64,000 nucleotides of DNA from Vibrio sp. HDW18. GTDB lineage: Bacteria > Pseudomonadota > Gammaproteobacteria > Enterobacterales > Vibrionaceae. Location of the stretch: positions 62,001 to 126,000 of the forward strand of contig NZ_CP049914.1 of NCBI RefSeq assembly GCF_011306175.1. Direction: 5' to 3'. Below are positions 25,391 through 34,291 of the stretch, one piece after another. The notes under the pieces were generated by a model that was given only the letters and a program-made list of their open reading frames with translations, was not told the origin of the DNA and did not search any database. The position numbers and the translations under genes were made by a program. Numbering within the stretch: position 1 is the stretch's first letter; every line of letters starts with the position of its first letter.

Positions 25391-26106
25391 TCAAGCATAA
25401 GATTTTCCCAACTGCGGATGCCGTAGTGAAAAGCCTTGCCGACGATATGTTGGCGTACAGCCAGCAATGTCAGCCAGTACACATTTCCCTGTCTGGCGGC
25501 AGCACGCCCAAAATGCTGTTTGAGCTTTTGGCAAGCCAGCCTTACGCGAACGACATTCAGTGGCAAAACCTACATTTCTGGTGGGGTGATGAGCGCTGTG
25601 TGGCTACCGATGATGCAGAAAGCAATTACGGTGAAGCCAATGCGCTGCTGTTTCGTCACATCAACATGCCTGAGCAAAATATCCATCGCATTTTAGGTGA
25701 GAATCCACCTCAGGCGGAAGCGGAGCGTTTTGCTCAAGCCATGGCCGAAGCGATCCCTGTTGATGATAATGGTACGCCAGTGTTCGACTGGATTTTGCTT
25801 GGCGTGGGGGCCGATGGTCACACCGCATCCCTGTTTCCAGAGCAAACCGACTACGCGGATCCGCATCTGGCCGTGGTGGCCAGCCATCCACAATCTGGCC
25901 AACTGCGCGTATCAAAAACCGCCAAAGTGCTGCAAGCGGCCAAACGCATCAGTTATTTAGTGCTTGGTGCAGGAAAAGCCGAGATCGTACAACAAATTCA
26001 CACCACTCCAGCGGGACAACTGCCTTATCCGGCAGCCAAAATTCACTCTACGAGTGGAGTAACCGAGTGGTATTTAGATTCAGACGCCGCAGCAAAGATT
26101 GCGTGA
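25387..26106 (+). CDS. pgl: 6-phosphogluconolactonase
   Basis: Hydrolyses 6-phosphogluconolactone to 6-phosphogluconate. DevB-type enzyme of 239 residues with [34 protein letters not shown], and [20 protein letters not shown] 25387 overlaps the zwf stop (ATGA) and is chosen over an upstream non-ATG start. gnd begins 13 bp after its stop. Confidence 0.95.
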   Translation: MIKHKIFPTADAVVKSLADDMLAYSQQCQPVHISLSGGSTPKMLFELLASQPYANDIQWQNLHFWWGDERCVATDDAESNYGEANALLFRHINMPEQNIHRILGENPPQAEAERFAQAMAEAIPVDDNGTPVFDWILLGVGADGHTASLFPEQTDYADPHLAVVASHPQSGQLRVSKTAKVLQAAKRISYLVLGAGKAEIVQQIHTTPAGQLPYPAAKIHSTSGVTEWYLDSDAAAKIA

Positions 26107-26119
26107 AGGAGAGCAAAAA

Positions 26120-27568
26120 ATGAAAGGTGATATCGGTGTAATCGGCTTGGCTGTTATGGGCCAAAACCTGATCCTCAACATGAACGACCACGGCTTCAAA
26201 GTGGTGGCACACAACCGTACTGCGGCGAAAGTCGACGAGTTTTTAGCCGGCCCAGCCAAAGGCACTAACATTGTTGGCGCTTATACGTTGCAAGAGCTGG
26301 TCGATAAACTGGCGACACCACGCAAAGTGATGCTGATGGTGCGCGCCGGTCAAGTGGTGGATGATTTCATCGAGCAGTTGGTTCCGCTGCTTGAGCAAGG
26401 CGACATCATTATTGATGGAGGTAACACCAACTTCCCAGATACTAACCGCCGCGTCAAAGCGCTGCGTGACAAAGGCATCCACTTTATCGGTACTGGCGTA
26501 TCTGGCGGTGAAGAAGGCGCACGTTTCGGGCCTTCGATCATGCCTGGTGGCGCACCTGAAGCATGGCAAGCGGTGAAACCGATTTTCCAAGCCATTTCGG
26601 CTAAAACTGACGCTGGCGAGCCTTGCTGTGACTGGGTGGGCAACGATGGTGCCGGCCACTTTGTGAAAATGGTGCATAACGGTATCGAATACGGCGATAT
26701 GCAGTTGATCACTGAAGCTTACCAGTTTATGAAAGATGGTCTGGGTATGTCGGCTGACGAGATGCAAACGGTGTTTGCCAACTGGAACAAAACCGAACTG
26801 GACAGCTACTTGGTTGAGATCACCGCCGACATCCTTGGCTACAAAGATCAAGATGGTGAAGCGCTGGTTGAGAAAATCCTCGATACCGCAGGCCAAAAAG
26901 GCACCGGTAAATGGACGGGTATTAACGCGCTGGACATGGGCATTCCACTGACGCTGATCACCGAATCGGTGTTCTCGCGCTGCTTATCAGCACTCAAAGA
27001 TCAACGTGTGGCAGCTGAACAACTGTTTGGCAAAACTCAAACTCAGGTGACTGGTGATAAGCAAGAGTGGGTGGATGCCCTGCGTCAAGCACTGCTGGCT
27101 TCAAAAATCATCTCTTACGCACAAGGCTTTATGCTGATGCGTGAAGCGTCAAACGAGAATGGATGGAACCTAAACTACGGCAATGTGGCTCTGATGTGGC
27201 GCGGTGGCTGTATCATCCGCTCGGCATTCCTTGGCAATATTCGTGATGCGTTTGAACACAATCCTGAGCTGGCATTTTTAGGTTCAGATGCGTACTTCAA
27301 AGGTATTCTGGACAACTGCCTGGCCGCCTGGCGTAAAGTGGCCGCGAAGTCGCTGGAAGTGGGTATTCCAATGCCTTGTACCACCTCTGCATTGACGTTC
27401 CTCGATGGTTACACGACCGCTCGTCTGCCAGCCAACCTGCTGCAAGCACAGCGTGACTACTTCGGTGCCCATACTTATGAGCGCATCGACCGTCCACGTG
27501 GCGAGTTCTTCCATACGAACTGGACCGGAACCGGTGGTAATACCGCTTCAACCACCTACGATGTATAA
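26120..27568 (+). CDS. gnd: 6-phosphogluconate dehydrogenase (decarboxylating)
   Basis: Converts 6-phosphogluconate to ribulose 5-phosphate, CO2 and NADPH. The 482 residues start MKGDIGVIGLAVMGQNLILN, with the Rossmann GLAVMG motif and NADP-specific HNRT. Catalytic segments are GTGVSGGEEGARFGPSIMPGG and FVKMVHNGIEYGDMQLI; the ending is FHTNWTGTGGNTAST. ATG 26120 follows GGAGAG. Third and last gene of the operon; a strong terminator lies at 27653-27690. Confidence 0.97.
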   Translation: MKGDIGVIGLAVMGQNLILNMNDHGFKVVAHNRTAAKVDEFLAGPAKGTNIVGAYTLQELVDKLATPRKVMLMVRAGQVVDDFIEQLVPLLEQGDIIIDGGNTNFPDTNRRVKALRDKGIHFIGTGVSGGEEGARFGPSIMPGGAPEAWQAVKPIFQAISAKTDAGEPCCDWVGNDGAGHFVKMVHNGIEYGDMQLITEAYQFMKDGLGMSADEMQTVFANWNKTELDSYLVEITADILGYKDQDGEALVEKILDTAGQKGTGKWTGINALDMGIPLTLITESVFSRCLSALKDQRVAAEQLFGKTQTQVTGDKQEWVDALRQALLASKIISYAQGFMLMREASNENGWNLNYGNVALMWRGGCIIRSAFLGNIRDAFEHNPELAFLGSDAYFKGILDNCLAAWRKVAAKSLEVGIPMPCTTSALTFLDGYTTARLPANLLQAQRDYFGAHTYERIDRPRGEFFHTNWTGTGGNTASTTYDV

Positions 27569-27652
27569 ACTTACGATTGAGTTGTCGCCAAATAAGGATG
27601 AAAAATAGGACTAGCTACTTCTTTGCTCTCAGCCTATAATTTCGCCGTTTAA

Positions 27653-27690
27653 GGAGGATGTCGGTTTGGCCGACATCCTTTATTTTTTCT
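27653..27690 (+). terminator. Terminator of zwf-pgl-gnd
   Basis: A perfect 10-bp stem AGGATGTCGG/CCGACATCCT with a 5-nt loop, followed by TTTATTTTTTC. Confidence 0.92.
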
Positions 27691-27715
27691 GCACATTGGC
27701 TTTTTAAGAGAATCG

Positions 27716-27856
27716 ATGATGACTATCAACAAGTACTATGTTTTGGTACCACAAGCGTTACAAACGCCAATACATCAGGATAGTGACGTTGCATCTGAGA
27801 AGGAAGCTCAGCGCCAGCAGATGGTGAAACAAGCACAGCAGCAAGGCGGATTATGA
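27716..27856 (+). CDS. Small protein of 46 residues, unknown function
   Basis: ATGATG at 27716 after TTAAGAG opens a frame encoding MMTINKYYVLVPQALQ, a polar stretch, and a Gln-rich amphipathic tail (RQQMVKQAQQQGG). It sits between two terminators (27653-27690 and 27891-27919), which is what an independent small gene would look like. No domain recognised. An in-frame ribosome site and codon use similar to the neighbours favour a real gene. Confidence 0.55.
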   Translation: MMTINKYYVLVPQALQTPIHQDSDVASEKEAQRQQMVKQAQQQGGL

Positions 27857-27890
27857 TCGGTACCCAGCAAAAGCGTGATTTGAACCGATA

Positions 27891-27919
27891 AAAAAAAGCA
27901 CCCGCAGGTGCTTTTTTTA
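27891..27919. terminator. Bidirectional terminator between small ORF and hutZ
   Basis: AGCACC-CGCA-GGTGCT with A7 on the left and T7 on the right, so it works in both directions. It ends hutWXZ on the minus strand and the small gene on the plus strand. Confidence 0.9.
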
Positions 27920-27920
27920 T

Positions 27921-28451
27921 TTAGTCATCAGCAATTTTACGATGACCTTCTTGTAGATGGACAAAATCCACTAGATCATCGCCAGAGACTTGGTAGGCCT
28001 GACCGAAACCTTTCACATACAGGCCTTGTTCTGGCTGCAAGCGAAACAAAATAAAGTCTTGCATTTGGCTTAAGCCATCAATAATTTCACCAAACCGCTC
28101 ACCCATTTGTGCAATCACTTGCCGCCATAGTTGGCTGTCGCGCTCAATGATGCTCGCGACTGAATCAAAAGTTAGACGCTTGCGCGCAAACAACTGCTTG
28201 GCTTGCGTTTCATCTTCAATCAACATAATCGAAACCTGTGGATTGACTTCCAAATTACGTGCGTGACGGGCAATGCGTGAAATCAGCACAAAATAACCTT
28301 GCTGATTTTGCACGAAAGGCGCATAGCTGACATTCGGACGACCTTCGGCATCCACCGTGGCGAGTTGCAATGTTTGGCGTTGTTGGCGAAATTCTTTGAT
28401 TTCTGGCTCTAAGCGGCCCTGTAAACGCTCTTGTTTAACTTGCTGATCCAT
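27921..28451 (-). CDS. hutZ: Heme-degrading/utilisation protein HutZ
   Basis: Cytoplasmic heme-binding enzyme of the split-barrel HugZ/HutZ type that opens heme to release iron. The 176-residue product has the residues known as important in V. cholerae HutZ at the same numbers: R92, D132 and the heme ligand H170 (HLQEGHRK). Flavin-reductase-like barrel segments such as LQLATVDAEGRPNVSYAPF are present. ATG 28451 follows AGGAGAAAGAG and gives exactly this numbering. Third gene of hutWXZ. Confidence 0.96.
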   Translation of the reverse strand: MDQQVKQERLQGRLEPEIKEFRQQRQTLQLATVDAEGRPNVSYAPFVQNQQGYFVLISRIARHARNLEVNPQVSIMLIEDETQAKQLFARKRLTFDSVASIIERDSQLWRQVIAQMGERFGEIIDGLSQMQDFILFRLQPEQGLYVKGFGQAYQVSGDDLVDFVHLQEGHRKIADD

Positions 28452-28495
28452 CTCTTTCTCCTCAATGATGAGCATTATCGTTATTATTTTTGTAA

Positions 28496-28999
28496 TTATG
28501 TTAACTGCTGTTGCTGCATCGCTTTAAAACGTACCACTTGCTCGGCAATTAATTCGCGTTTTTCATCACGACCGAGATAGATTTTGAAAGCATTCTCGCC
28601 TTGTGCGGTAAAAAATCCAAAGTAGTGGCTTTCACGCCCCATAAACGGTTTGCTGACCAAGGCAACATGGCTAATGTTGTCCAGCAGCAAATGGCCATGC
28701 AATTCACCCTCACGACCCATTAAGTTGTAATAACCGCGCGCAACCTTACCTTTTGGAAACGGCGCTTTCACCTCAAAAATTGAGCCGGCCACGGTCATAA
28801 TCGTCGTGACCGGTCCCCAATCAGGTAAACTTTCTAAAATGGCTTGCGCTTGCGCACCATCGATAATCGCGGCCATCTCTTGCGGTAGTGAACTCACAAC
28901 CTCAAACTCGGTGATCCCCAATTGCTCCGCCATCGCGGCAGGTAATAACATCGGTTGCTGCTCAAGCAGCTGCATGACTTGCTGTGCTAATGATTCCAT
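28496..28999 (-). CDS. hutX: Heme carrier protein HutX
   Basis: Cytoplasmic heme-binding protein that passes heme to HutZ. 167 residues, HugX/HutX family: AEQLGITEFEVVSSLP at the N-terminus, PFPKGKVARGYYNL and GHLLLDNISHVALVSKPFMGRESH in the core. ATG 28999 is used; the open frame to 29200 overlaps hutW and is not needed. It is 44 bp from hutZ; the gap contains an AT-rich Fur-like stretch (see findings). Confidence 0.94.
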   Translation of the reverse strand: MESLAQQVMQLLEQQPMLLPAAMAEQLGITEFEVVSSLPQEMAAIIDGAQAQAILESLPDWGPVTTIMTVAGSIFEVKAPFPKGKVARGYYNLMGREGELHGHLLLDNISHVALVSKPFMGRESHYFGFFTAQGENAFKIYLGRDEKRELIAEQVVRFKAMQQQQLT

Positions 29000-29022
29000 T
29001 ATGTTTTCCAATCTTGTTGTGC

Positions 29023-30393
29023 TTAGGCAATAAGCGGTTGTTGATGTTGATCTTGTTGATGCGAATGAATGAGAACTTGAATACAGGCTTGCGCTAAACT
29101 CACCGACCAGAAACAGCCGGCGGTGGTCAGGATCAAGTAATCCTCTTCGACACTGGCTAGCCCCAGCGCTTGCCAACGTAAAAAGAGTGGCATTAACCAT
29201 TCAAAAGCCGACTGATGCTGAAAAGCGGGTAAACGTTGTTTGGCTACCACGCCAGCATCAAAACCGGATTTTAGGGCTGCAAACAGCGGTTCATAGGTAT
29301 GCTGACGCATCATCATCGCGCTCAGTGGCTGACCATTTTTCAGCGCGTCTAAATAAGTGGTGAGCTGGCGATGTTGCATGAGTCCATAACCGCCAATATT
29401 GCCCCCAGCGCCACAGCCAATCGGCAGCACTTCTGCGTAAGTTTTTGCCAAACTGTTATACAGGCTGCGCTCACGATTATCACGTGCCCAATGGTTAACA
29501 CTCAGTTGGCGCAGGTGATGTTTCGCCATAAATTCCACCCCGATTTGGTACAAGGTGGCTTTTTCTGGCGTGGTGGCTGGCGCGGGTAAACGACCTTGCT
29601 CAACCATAGTCAACATGGGGGCACTACCGCCCACCACCAGTTGATACAAGTCGATACCTTGCGCACCAGTGGCCATAAAATCGAGCAGATCTTGTTCGAA
29701 AACTTGCTCTGTTTGGTAAGGTAATCCATACAACAGATCGATCACAATCGGCGCTTGTCTGGTCGCTGCCAAAGAAGCGACACGTTCCATCACCACGTCA
29801 CGATCATCAAGACGTTTAGCCCGGCGGCGCACTTGAGTATCAAAGCTCTGCACACCAAACGAAAAACGGTTAAAACCGCCCTCTAACGCTTGTTCGAACA
29901 TCTCATCACTAAAACGATGAGTACGCCCTTCTAAGGTCATCTCGCAATCCGCGGTGAGCGGAAAGTGGTGACGGATCGCCTCACCCAGTTGGCGGATCTG
30001 TAGCGGTGAAAGCTCAGTAGGCGTACCGCCACCAATATACACCGCATGAAATACCCCACTTTGGGTCCAAGGCAGAGCGGCTTTTTGTTTGATCTCTTCG
30101 AGCAAGGCATCGAAGTAGGCATCCACCAGCTGACGGCTGGCGGCATTTTGAAAAAAGTTACAGAAGGTGCAGCGTACTCGACAAAAAGGCACATGGATAT
30201 AAAGGCATCGAGTTTGCTCAGGTGAGCTCGGCTGCTGCGATATTTGCTGCCAGACTTTAGCTTGTTCAGGCGGAGCAACGGGCATCGTGATACCACCGGC
30301 ATGCACCGAGTGCTTATTTTTGAACGCAAAACGCAGTGGATCTGGGGTATCAGCGCCCAAGATGGATTCATCAAAATTATCTAAATTCAACAT
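29023..30393 (-). CDS. hutW: Radical SAM heme-utilisation protein HutW
   Basis: Anaerobic heme-degradation enzyme of the HemN-like radical SAM class (ChuW/HutW), 456 residues. The [4Fe-4S]-SAM cluster motif is CRVRCTFC in YIHVPFCRVRCTFCNFF. Also present are YIGGGTPTELS, the RFSFGVQSFD segment and DLLYGLPYQTEQ. ATG 30393 follows GAGGAATAGT. First gene of hutWXZ, divergent from tonB1 across a Fur-like site. Confidence 0.95.
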   Translation of the reverse strand: MLNLDNFDESILGADTPDPLRFAFKNKHSVHAGGITMPVAPPEQAKVWQQISQQPSSPEQTRCLYIHVPFCRVRCTFCNFFQNAASRQLVDAYFDALLEEIKQKAALPWTQSGVFHAVYIGGGTPTELSPLQIRQLGEAIRHHFPLTADCEMTLEGRTHRFSDEMFEQALEGGFNRFSFGVQSFDTQVRRRAKRLDDRDVVMERVASLAATRQAPIVIDLLYGLPYQTEQVFEQDLLDFMATGAQGIDLYQLVVGGSAPMLTMVEQGRLPAPATTPEKATLYQIGVEFMAKHHLRQLSVNHWARDNRERSLYNSLAKTYAEVLPIGCGAGGNIGGYGLMQHRQLTTYLDALKNGQPLSAMMMRQHTYEPLFAALKSGFDAGVVAKQRLPAFQHQSAFEWLMPLFLRWQALGLASVEEDYLILTTAGCFWSVSLAQACIQVLIHSHQQDQHQQPLIA

Positions 30394-30471
30394 ACTATTC
30401 CTCAAGCCAACACCTAGTGTGACAAGGGTTGCGGTTTATTTCATCTTATGCGGCAAGATCATAAATTGACG

Positions 30472-30506
30472 CTAATGATAATGCAATTGATAATTGCTAT
30501 TATTTG
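30472..30506. promoter_or_regulatory. Fur-binding region between hutW and tonB1
   Basis: The stretch contains overlapping Fur hexamer-like units (TAATGATAATGCAATTGATAATTGCTATTA), close to the GATAATGATAATCATTATC consensus. It lies between the divergent heme operons and probably controls both in response to iron. Confidence 0.75.
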
Positions 30507-30600
30507 CAAGTTGAGGGATAATCCTTAGCGCTGAGGCGTAAATGGTCAAAACTCAGTCAAGTCACTGAATGATGTAATGATGTTGCTAGGGGGTAATCAG

Positions 30601-31287
30601 TTGAATCTGCACAGATATGTGATTGCAGGAGGAGCATCCATCGCGCTTCATGCATTGTTGCTGATCACCACAGATCAAGCTCAAGTTTTTGCCATGCCAG
30701 CTGGAAATTCGAGCCAATCGGTAGCCATTAATATGGTTTCGATGCCAAAACCGAGCGCACCCGCACAACCGGAACCGGTGTTACCTGCCGCCGTCGAGCC
30801 GCAAAAAACCGCGCCGACACCAGCCACCGTGGCCAAACCAAAACTGGCCAAGATCGCCAAGCCAGTGGCTAACACGCCAGCTAAACCGCAGTCGACCCAA
30901 AAACCCGTCACAAAGCCTATCGAGCCGATCACCCATAATGAAGTGGCACGTGAAGCGTCCCCAACTCAGCCTAGCGAGGCAAGTAAAGGGATCAGTAGCC
31001 AACCGATTTTGCTTGATAAACCGGCTTTCGTGAGCGCACCAGTGCAACCTCGCTATCCACGTATTGCGCAAAAACGCGGTATCGAAGGCACTGTGATGTA
31101 TGAAATTTGGCTCGATGAACAAGGACGTCAAATCAAGCAACAACTGATCTCGTCATCCGGCACGCAACTACTGGATCAATCGGCGCTGGAAGCCATTAAA
31201 CAGTGGCAGTTTTCGCCACGTATTCTTGATAGTGCGCCAGTGGCACACCGAGTTCATATCCCTGTTCGTTTCAAATTGGAAGGCTAA
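30601..31287 (+). CDS. tonB1: Energy-transducing protein TonB1
   Basis: Links proton motive force, through ExbB1/ExbD1, to outer-membrane heme and siderophore receptors. The N-terminal membrane anchor is about residues 5-27. A Pro/Lys-rich periplasmic spacer follows (about 50-115), then the C-terminal TonB domain with PVQPRYPRIAQKRGIEGTVM. The best start is TTG 30601 (MNLHRYVIAGG), placed after AGGGGGT; the upstream ATG 30577 has no ribosome site. The stop overlaps the exbB1 start (TAATG). Confidence 0.93.
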   Translation: MNLHRYVIAGGASIALHALLLITTDQAQVFAMPAGNSSQSVAINMVSMPKPSAPAQPEPVLPAAVEPQKTAPTPATVAKPKLAKIAKPVANTPAKPQSTQKPVTKPIEPITHNEVAREASPTQPSEASKGISSQPILLDKPAFVSAPVQPRYPRIAQKRGIEGTVMYEIWLDEQGRQIKQQLISSSGTQLLDQSALEAIKQWQFSPRILDSAPVAHRVHIPVRFKLEG

Positions 31288-31994
31288 TGGAATCGTTACA
31301 ACAACTCCAACAACAGCTAGGCTTGATGGCTTGGCCACTTTTCATTTGTTCTGCGCTAACCGTGATGCTGTTAGCCGAACGTCTTTGCCAAGTGTTGCTC
31401 AGTTTGACGGTTGGTAAAGGTGCAATACGCCAAGCCTTGCAAGCGGTATCACCTAGCAACCCAGATCAAATCGCGGCGCTCACCGAACATTTCAGCCATA
31501 AACGACCTGTGTTGTACCGTGGGGTGGCGATGTTATTAGCCCATCATCAATTCGAGAAATCCCTGCGCGAAGATGCCGCAGGTATTTGGCTGCAAGAGCA
31601 GCGTCACCAATTTAACTCTGGCTTACGTTTGCTGACCCTGATTGGCGTGATCAGTCCGCTGCTTGGTCTACTCGGCACGGTGTTAGGCTTGATTGCGATG
31701 TTTAAAGGGGTGGCCGCGACCACAGGCAACATTACGCCAAACGTACTGGCGGATGGATTAGGTATCGCGATGTACACCACTGCCGCAGGTTTGATGGTGG
31801 CGGTGCCGGCAGTCGCCGGAGCACAACTGCTGAATTTATGGGCCGATCGTACCATGGCCAAATTGGAGCACACGCTCAATTACGTCAATCTTTGGCTCGA
31901 AGGAATGACGCTACATGCCAATGCTGCACTGAGCATCGTTACCCGGCAAGACTCTGCAGGTATGCCGACTGAGACAGGAAATGAGCCGCGATGA
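31287..31994 (+). CDS. exbB1: Biopolymer transport protein ExbB1
   Basis: Inner-membrane proton-channel subunit of the TonB1 complex, 235 residues with three membrane segments. Family core: LRLLTLIGVISPLLGLLGTVLGLIAMFKG and LADGLGIAMYTTAAGLMVAVPAV. It overlaps tonB1 by one base and exbD1 by four bases, so the three are translationally coupled. Confidence 0.95.
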   Translation: MESLQQLQQQLGLMAWPLFICSALTVMLLAERLCQVLLSLTVGKGAIRQALQAVSPSNPDQIAALTEHFSHKRPVLYRGVAMLLAHHQFEKSLREDAAGIWLQEQRHQFNSGLRLLTLIGVISPLLGLLGTVLGLIAMFKGVAATTGNITPNVLADGLGIAMYTTAAGLMVAVPAVAGAQLLNLWADRTMAKLEHTLNYVNLWLEGMTLHANAALSIVTRQDSAGMPTETGNEPR

Positions 31995-32407
31995 TTAAGT
32001 CTTCTGCCAAGCAGCAGGATTTTGGGCTCACCCCCGATCTCACTCCCCTACTCGATATCATTTTTATTGTGATGGTATTCCTGCTGCTAACGGCTTCCGT
32101 GCGACTGGAATCTTTAGACGTCGCGCTACCCACCACCGATGCACCGGTGGTTAATGAAATTAATCAACAGTCGATCACTATCAATCTCTTAGCCAGCCAA
32201 CCTTACTGGGCGATTGATGGTAAAACCTACCCCGATTGGCATGATTTCTCAGTGGCCCTGCTCGCAATGGTACATAACAGCCAACGGCCAATTGTGATCG
32301 CCGCTGATCAAGGTGCCGAGGTACAGCAACTGGTTAAACTGCTCGGCTTTTTACAACAGCATGGCATTCAGGCCACTCAATTACTTACTAAAACTCCTCA
32401 CTCGTAA
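31991..32407 (+). CDS. exbD1: Biopolymer transport protein ExbD1
   Basis: 138-residue partner of ExbB1: one N-terminal membrane helix with the essential aspartate D22 in DLTPLLDIIFIVMVF, and a periplasmic domain. Start ATG 31991 overlaps the exbB1 stop (ATGA). It is followed 10 bp later by hutB in the same operon. Confidence 0.95.
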   Translation: MIKSSAKQQDFGLTPDLTPLLDIIFIVMVFLLLTASVRLESLDVALPTTDAPVVNEINQQSITINLLASQPYWAIDGKTYPDWHDFSVALLAMVHNSQRPIVIAADQGAEVQQLVKLLGFLQQHGIQATQLLTKTPHS

Positions 32408-32417
32408 TGGAAACAAG

Positions 32418-33248
32418 ATGAAACTCACTCAATCATTGGTTGTATTGCTGGCCTGTTGCTCATCGGGCATCAGTCTGGCGCAAGAAAGGATCGTTAGTGC
32501 AGGCAGTGCCGTCACTGAACTTATGCTCGCACTCGGCGCTCAGCAGCAATTGGTCGCAGTCGATGTGACCAGCGAACTGCCGAGTTCGCTCAATCTGCCC
32601 AAGATTGGTTATCACCGTCGCTTAGCCGCAGAAGGTTTGCTGGTGTTAGCGCCGACCCAACTGATTGGATCGAATGAAATGGGGCCCGATAATGCCTTGC
32701 AACAACTGCGTAATGCGGGAGTGCAAGTCAGTGTGATTAATAGCGATGCAAGCCCACAAGGTTTATTAACTCGCATTGACCAAATTGCTCAGCTCACCAA
32801 TAGTGAGTCGCATGCGCAGCAGTTAAAACAGAGCGTGCAACAGCAAATTGCCAGCTTGCAAGCCAAGCAGCCGACCACCCCGAAAAAAGTGTTGTTCTTA
32901 CTGCTGCATGAAGGTCGCGCCGCTAACGTTGCCGGCAGTGATACCGTTCCCGATACCATCATTCGCTTAGCGGGTGGGCATAATCCAGCCAGCCTAGTCA
33001 CCTCTTATAAACCCCTATCGATGGAATCTATGCTCGAAATGCAACCGGAGATGATTTTAGTCAGCGGCCGCAGCCTAGACGTTTTAGGCGGTGTCGATGC
33101 CGTACTGAGTGCAGTGCCAGTATTAGCAGCCACTCCGGCAGGTCAAAACAAAAATATCGTGGCGATCGATGGTCATGCTTTGGTTGGCGGCTTAGGGCTG
33201 AAAAGCTTGCAAGAGGCTCAGCGTATTCAATCTCTGCTTTATCCCTGA
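32418..33248 (+). CDS. hutB: Periplasmic heme-binding protein HutB
   Basis: Heme-binding component of the HutBCD ABC importer. 276 residues with a signal peptide (1-21, ending SLAQ). Heme-binder features: RIVSAGSAVTELMLALGA, KIGYHRRLAAEGLLVLAPTQLIG, GGHNPA and KPLSMESMLEMQPE. ATG 32418 follows GGAAACAAG. Position between exbD1 and hutC confirms the role. Confidence 0.95.
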   Translation: MKLTQSLVVLLACCSSGISLAQERIVSAGSAVTELMLALGAQQQLVAVDVTSELPSSLNLPKIGYHRRLAAEGLLVLAPTQLIGSNEMGPDNALQQLRNAGVQVSVINSDASPQGLLTRIDQIAQLTNSESHAQQLKQSVQQQIASLQAKQPTTPKKVLFLLLHEGRAANVAGSDTVPDTIIRLAGGHNPASLVTSYKPLSMESMLEMQPEMILVSGRSLDVLGGVDAVLSAVPVLAATPAGQNKNIVAIDGHALVGGLGLKSLQEAQRIQSLLYP

Positions 33249-33253
33249 GGCCG

Positions 33254-34291
33254 ATGCTAGTGTTAAGACGATTTCCGTTTATGCTGACCATAAGTCTGCT
33301 GCTTGTGGCGGTGATGTTGGCTGGGATCTACTCGATTACTGTCGGTCCGATGAATATCACGATGACCGATAGTATTCGTAGCCTGCTGTTTCGCTCTGAT
33401 CAGCAGGCCAGTGCCATCCATCTGGTGATCCATGATATTCGTTTGCCACGTACGTTACTTTGCTTACTGATTGGCGCAATATTGGCGTTATGTGGTACGG
33501 CGATGCAGGGGTTGTTTCGTAACCCATTGGCAGAACCTGGGATCATCGGGGTTTCTGCTGGAGCCTCGCTCGGTGCCGCTTTAGCGATTGTATTATTGAG
33601 TGATTTAACCTTACGTTTGCCTTGGTTAAATAACCTGATGTTACCGGTGGCGGCATTTATCGGCGGTGCGCTCACCACGGTATTAGTCTATCATTTGGGC
33701 ACCTCTAAATTTGGCACCTCAGTCACCATCATGCTGCTGGCTGGAGTGGCGATTTCGGCCCTTGCCGGAGCAGGCATTGGCTATCTTAACTATTTAGCCA
33801 GCGATCAGATGCTGCGTGATTTGACGCTATGGTCGATGGGTTCGATGGCTGGCGCTACCCGTTCAAGTATTGTGTTGTGCGGGATCACCTTATTGATCTT
33901 ATTAGGTTATTTTTGCTGGCGAGCAATGGCGTTAAACGCTTTGCTACTCGGTGAAGCCGAAGCACGTCATTTAGGTGTGCCAGTACAACGGCTCAAACGC
34001 GAAATGATTTTACTGTCAGCGATTGGAGTCGGCGTCGCGGTGAGCGCGGCAGGCATGATTGGCTTTGTCGGATTGGTCGTACCGCATATTGGTCGTATGT
34101 TGGTCGGGCCGGATCATCGTAATCTAGTGCCGATTTCGGCCCTACTCGGCGCATTGATGCTCACCCTCGCCGATATGATCGCGCGAATTGCGGTCGCGCC
34201 AGCGGAATTACCAATTGGTATAGTCACCGCCTTGGTCGGTGCTCCGTTCTTCTTGTATCTGTTATTCCAACAAAAAGGCCGAATTTTCTGA
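33254..34291 (+). CDS. hutC: Heme ABC transporter permease HutC
   Basis: FecCD-type inner-membrane permease, 345 residues, about ten membrane segments. Typical segments: IRLPRTLLCLLIGAILALCGTAMQGLFRNPLAEPGIIGVSAGASLG and AGMIGFVGLVVPHIGRMLVGPDHR (written here as family landmarks near residues 57-100 and 258-281). The start could be ATG 33254 or ATG 33281. The stop overlaps the hutD start (TGATG). Confidence 0.94.
   Translation: MLVLRRFPFMLTISLLLVAVMLAGIYSITVGPMNITMTDSIRSLLFRSDQQASAIHLVIHDIRLPRTLLCLLIGAILALCGTAMQGLFRNPLAEPGIIGVSAGASLGAALAIVLLSDLTLRLPWLNNLMLPVAAFIGGALTTVLVYHLGTSKFGTSVTIMLLAGVAISALAGAGIGYLNYLASDQMLRDLTLWSMGSMAGATRSSIVLCGITLLILLGYFCWRAMALNALLLGEAEARHLGVPVQRLKREMILLSAIGVGVAVSAAGMIGFVGLVVPHIGRMLVGPDHRNLVPISALLGALMLTLADMIARIAVAPAELPIGIVTALVGAPFFLYLLFQQKGRIF

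Noticed and set aside
26243..26896. 217-codon minus-strand frame inside gnd
   Set aside because: Antisense shadow of gnd created by codon bias; gnd is intact and of normal length.
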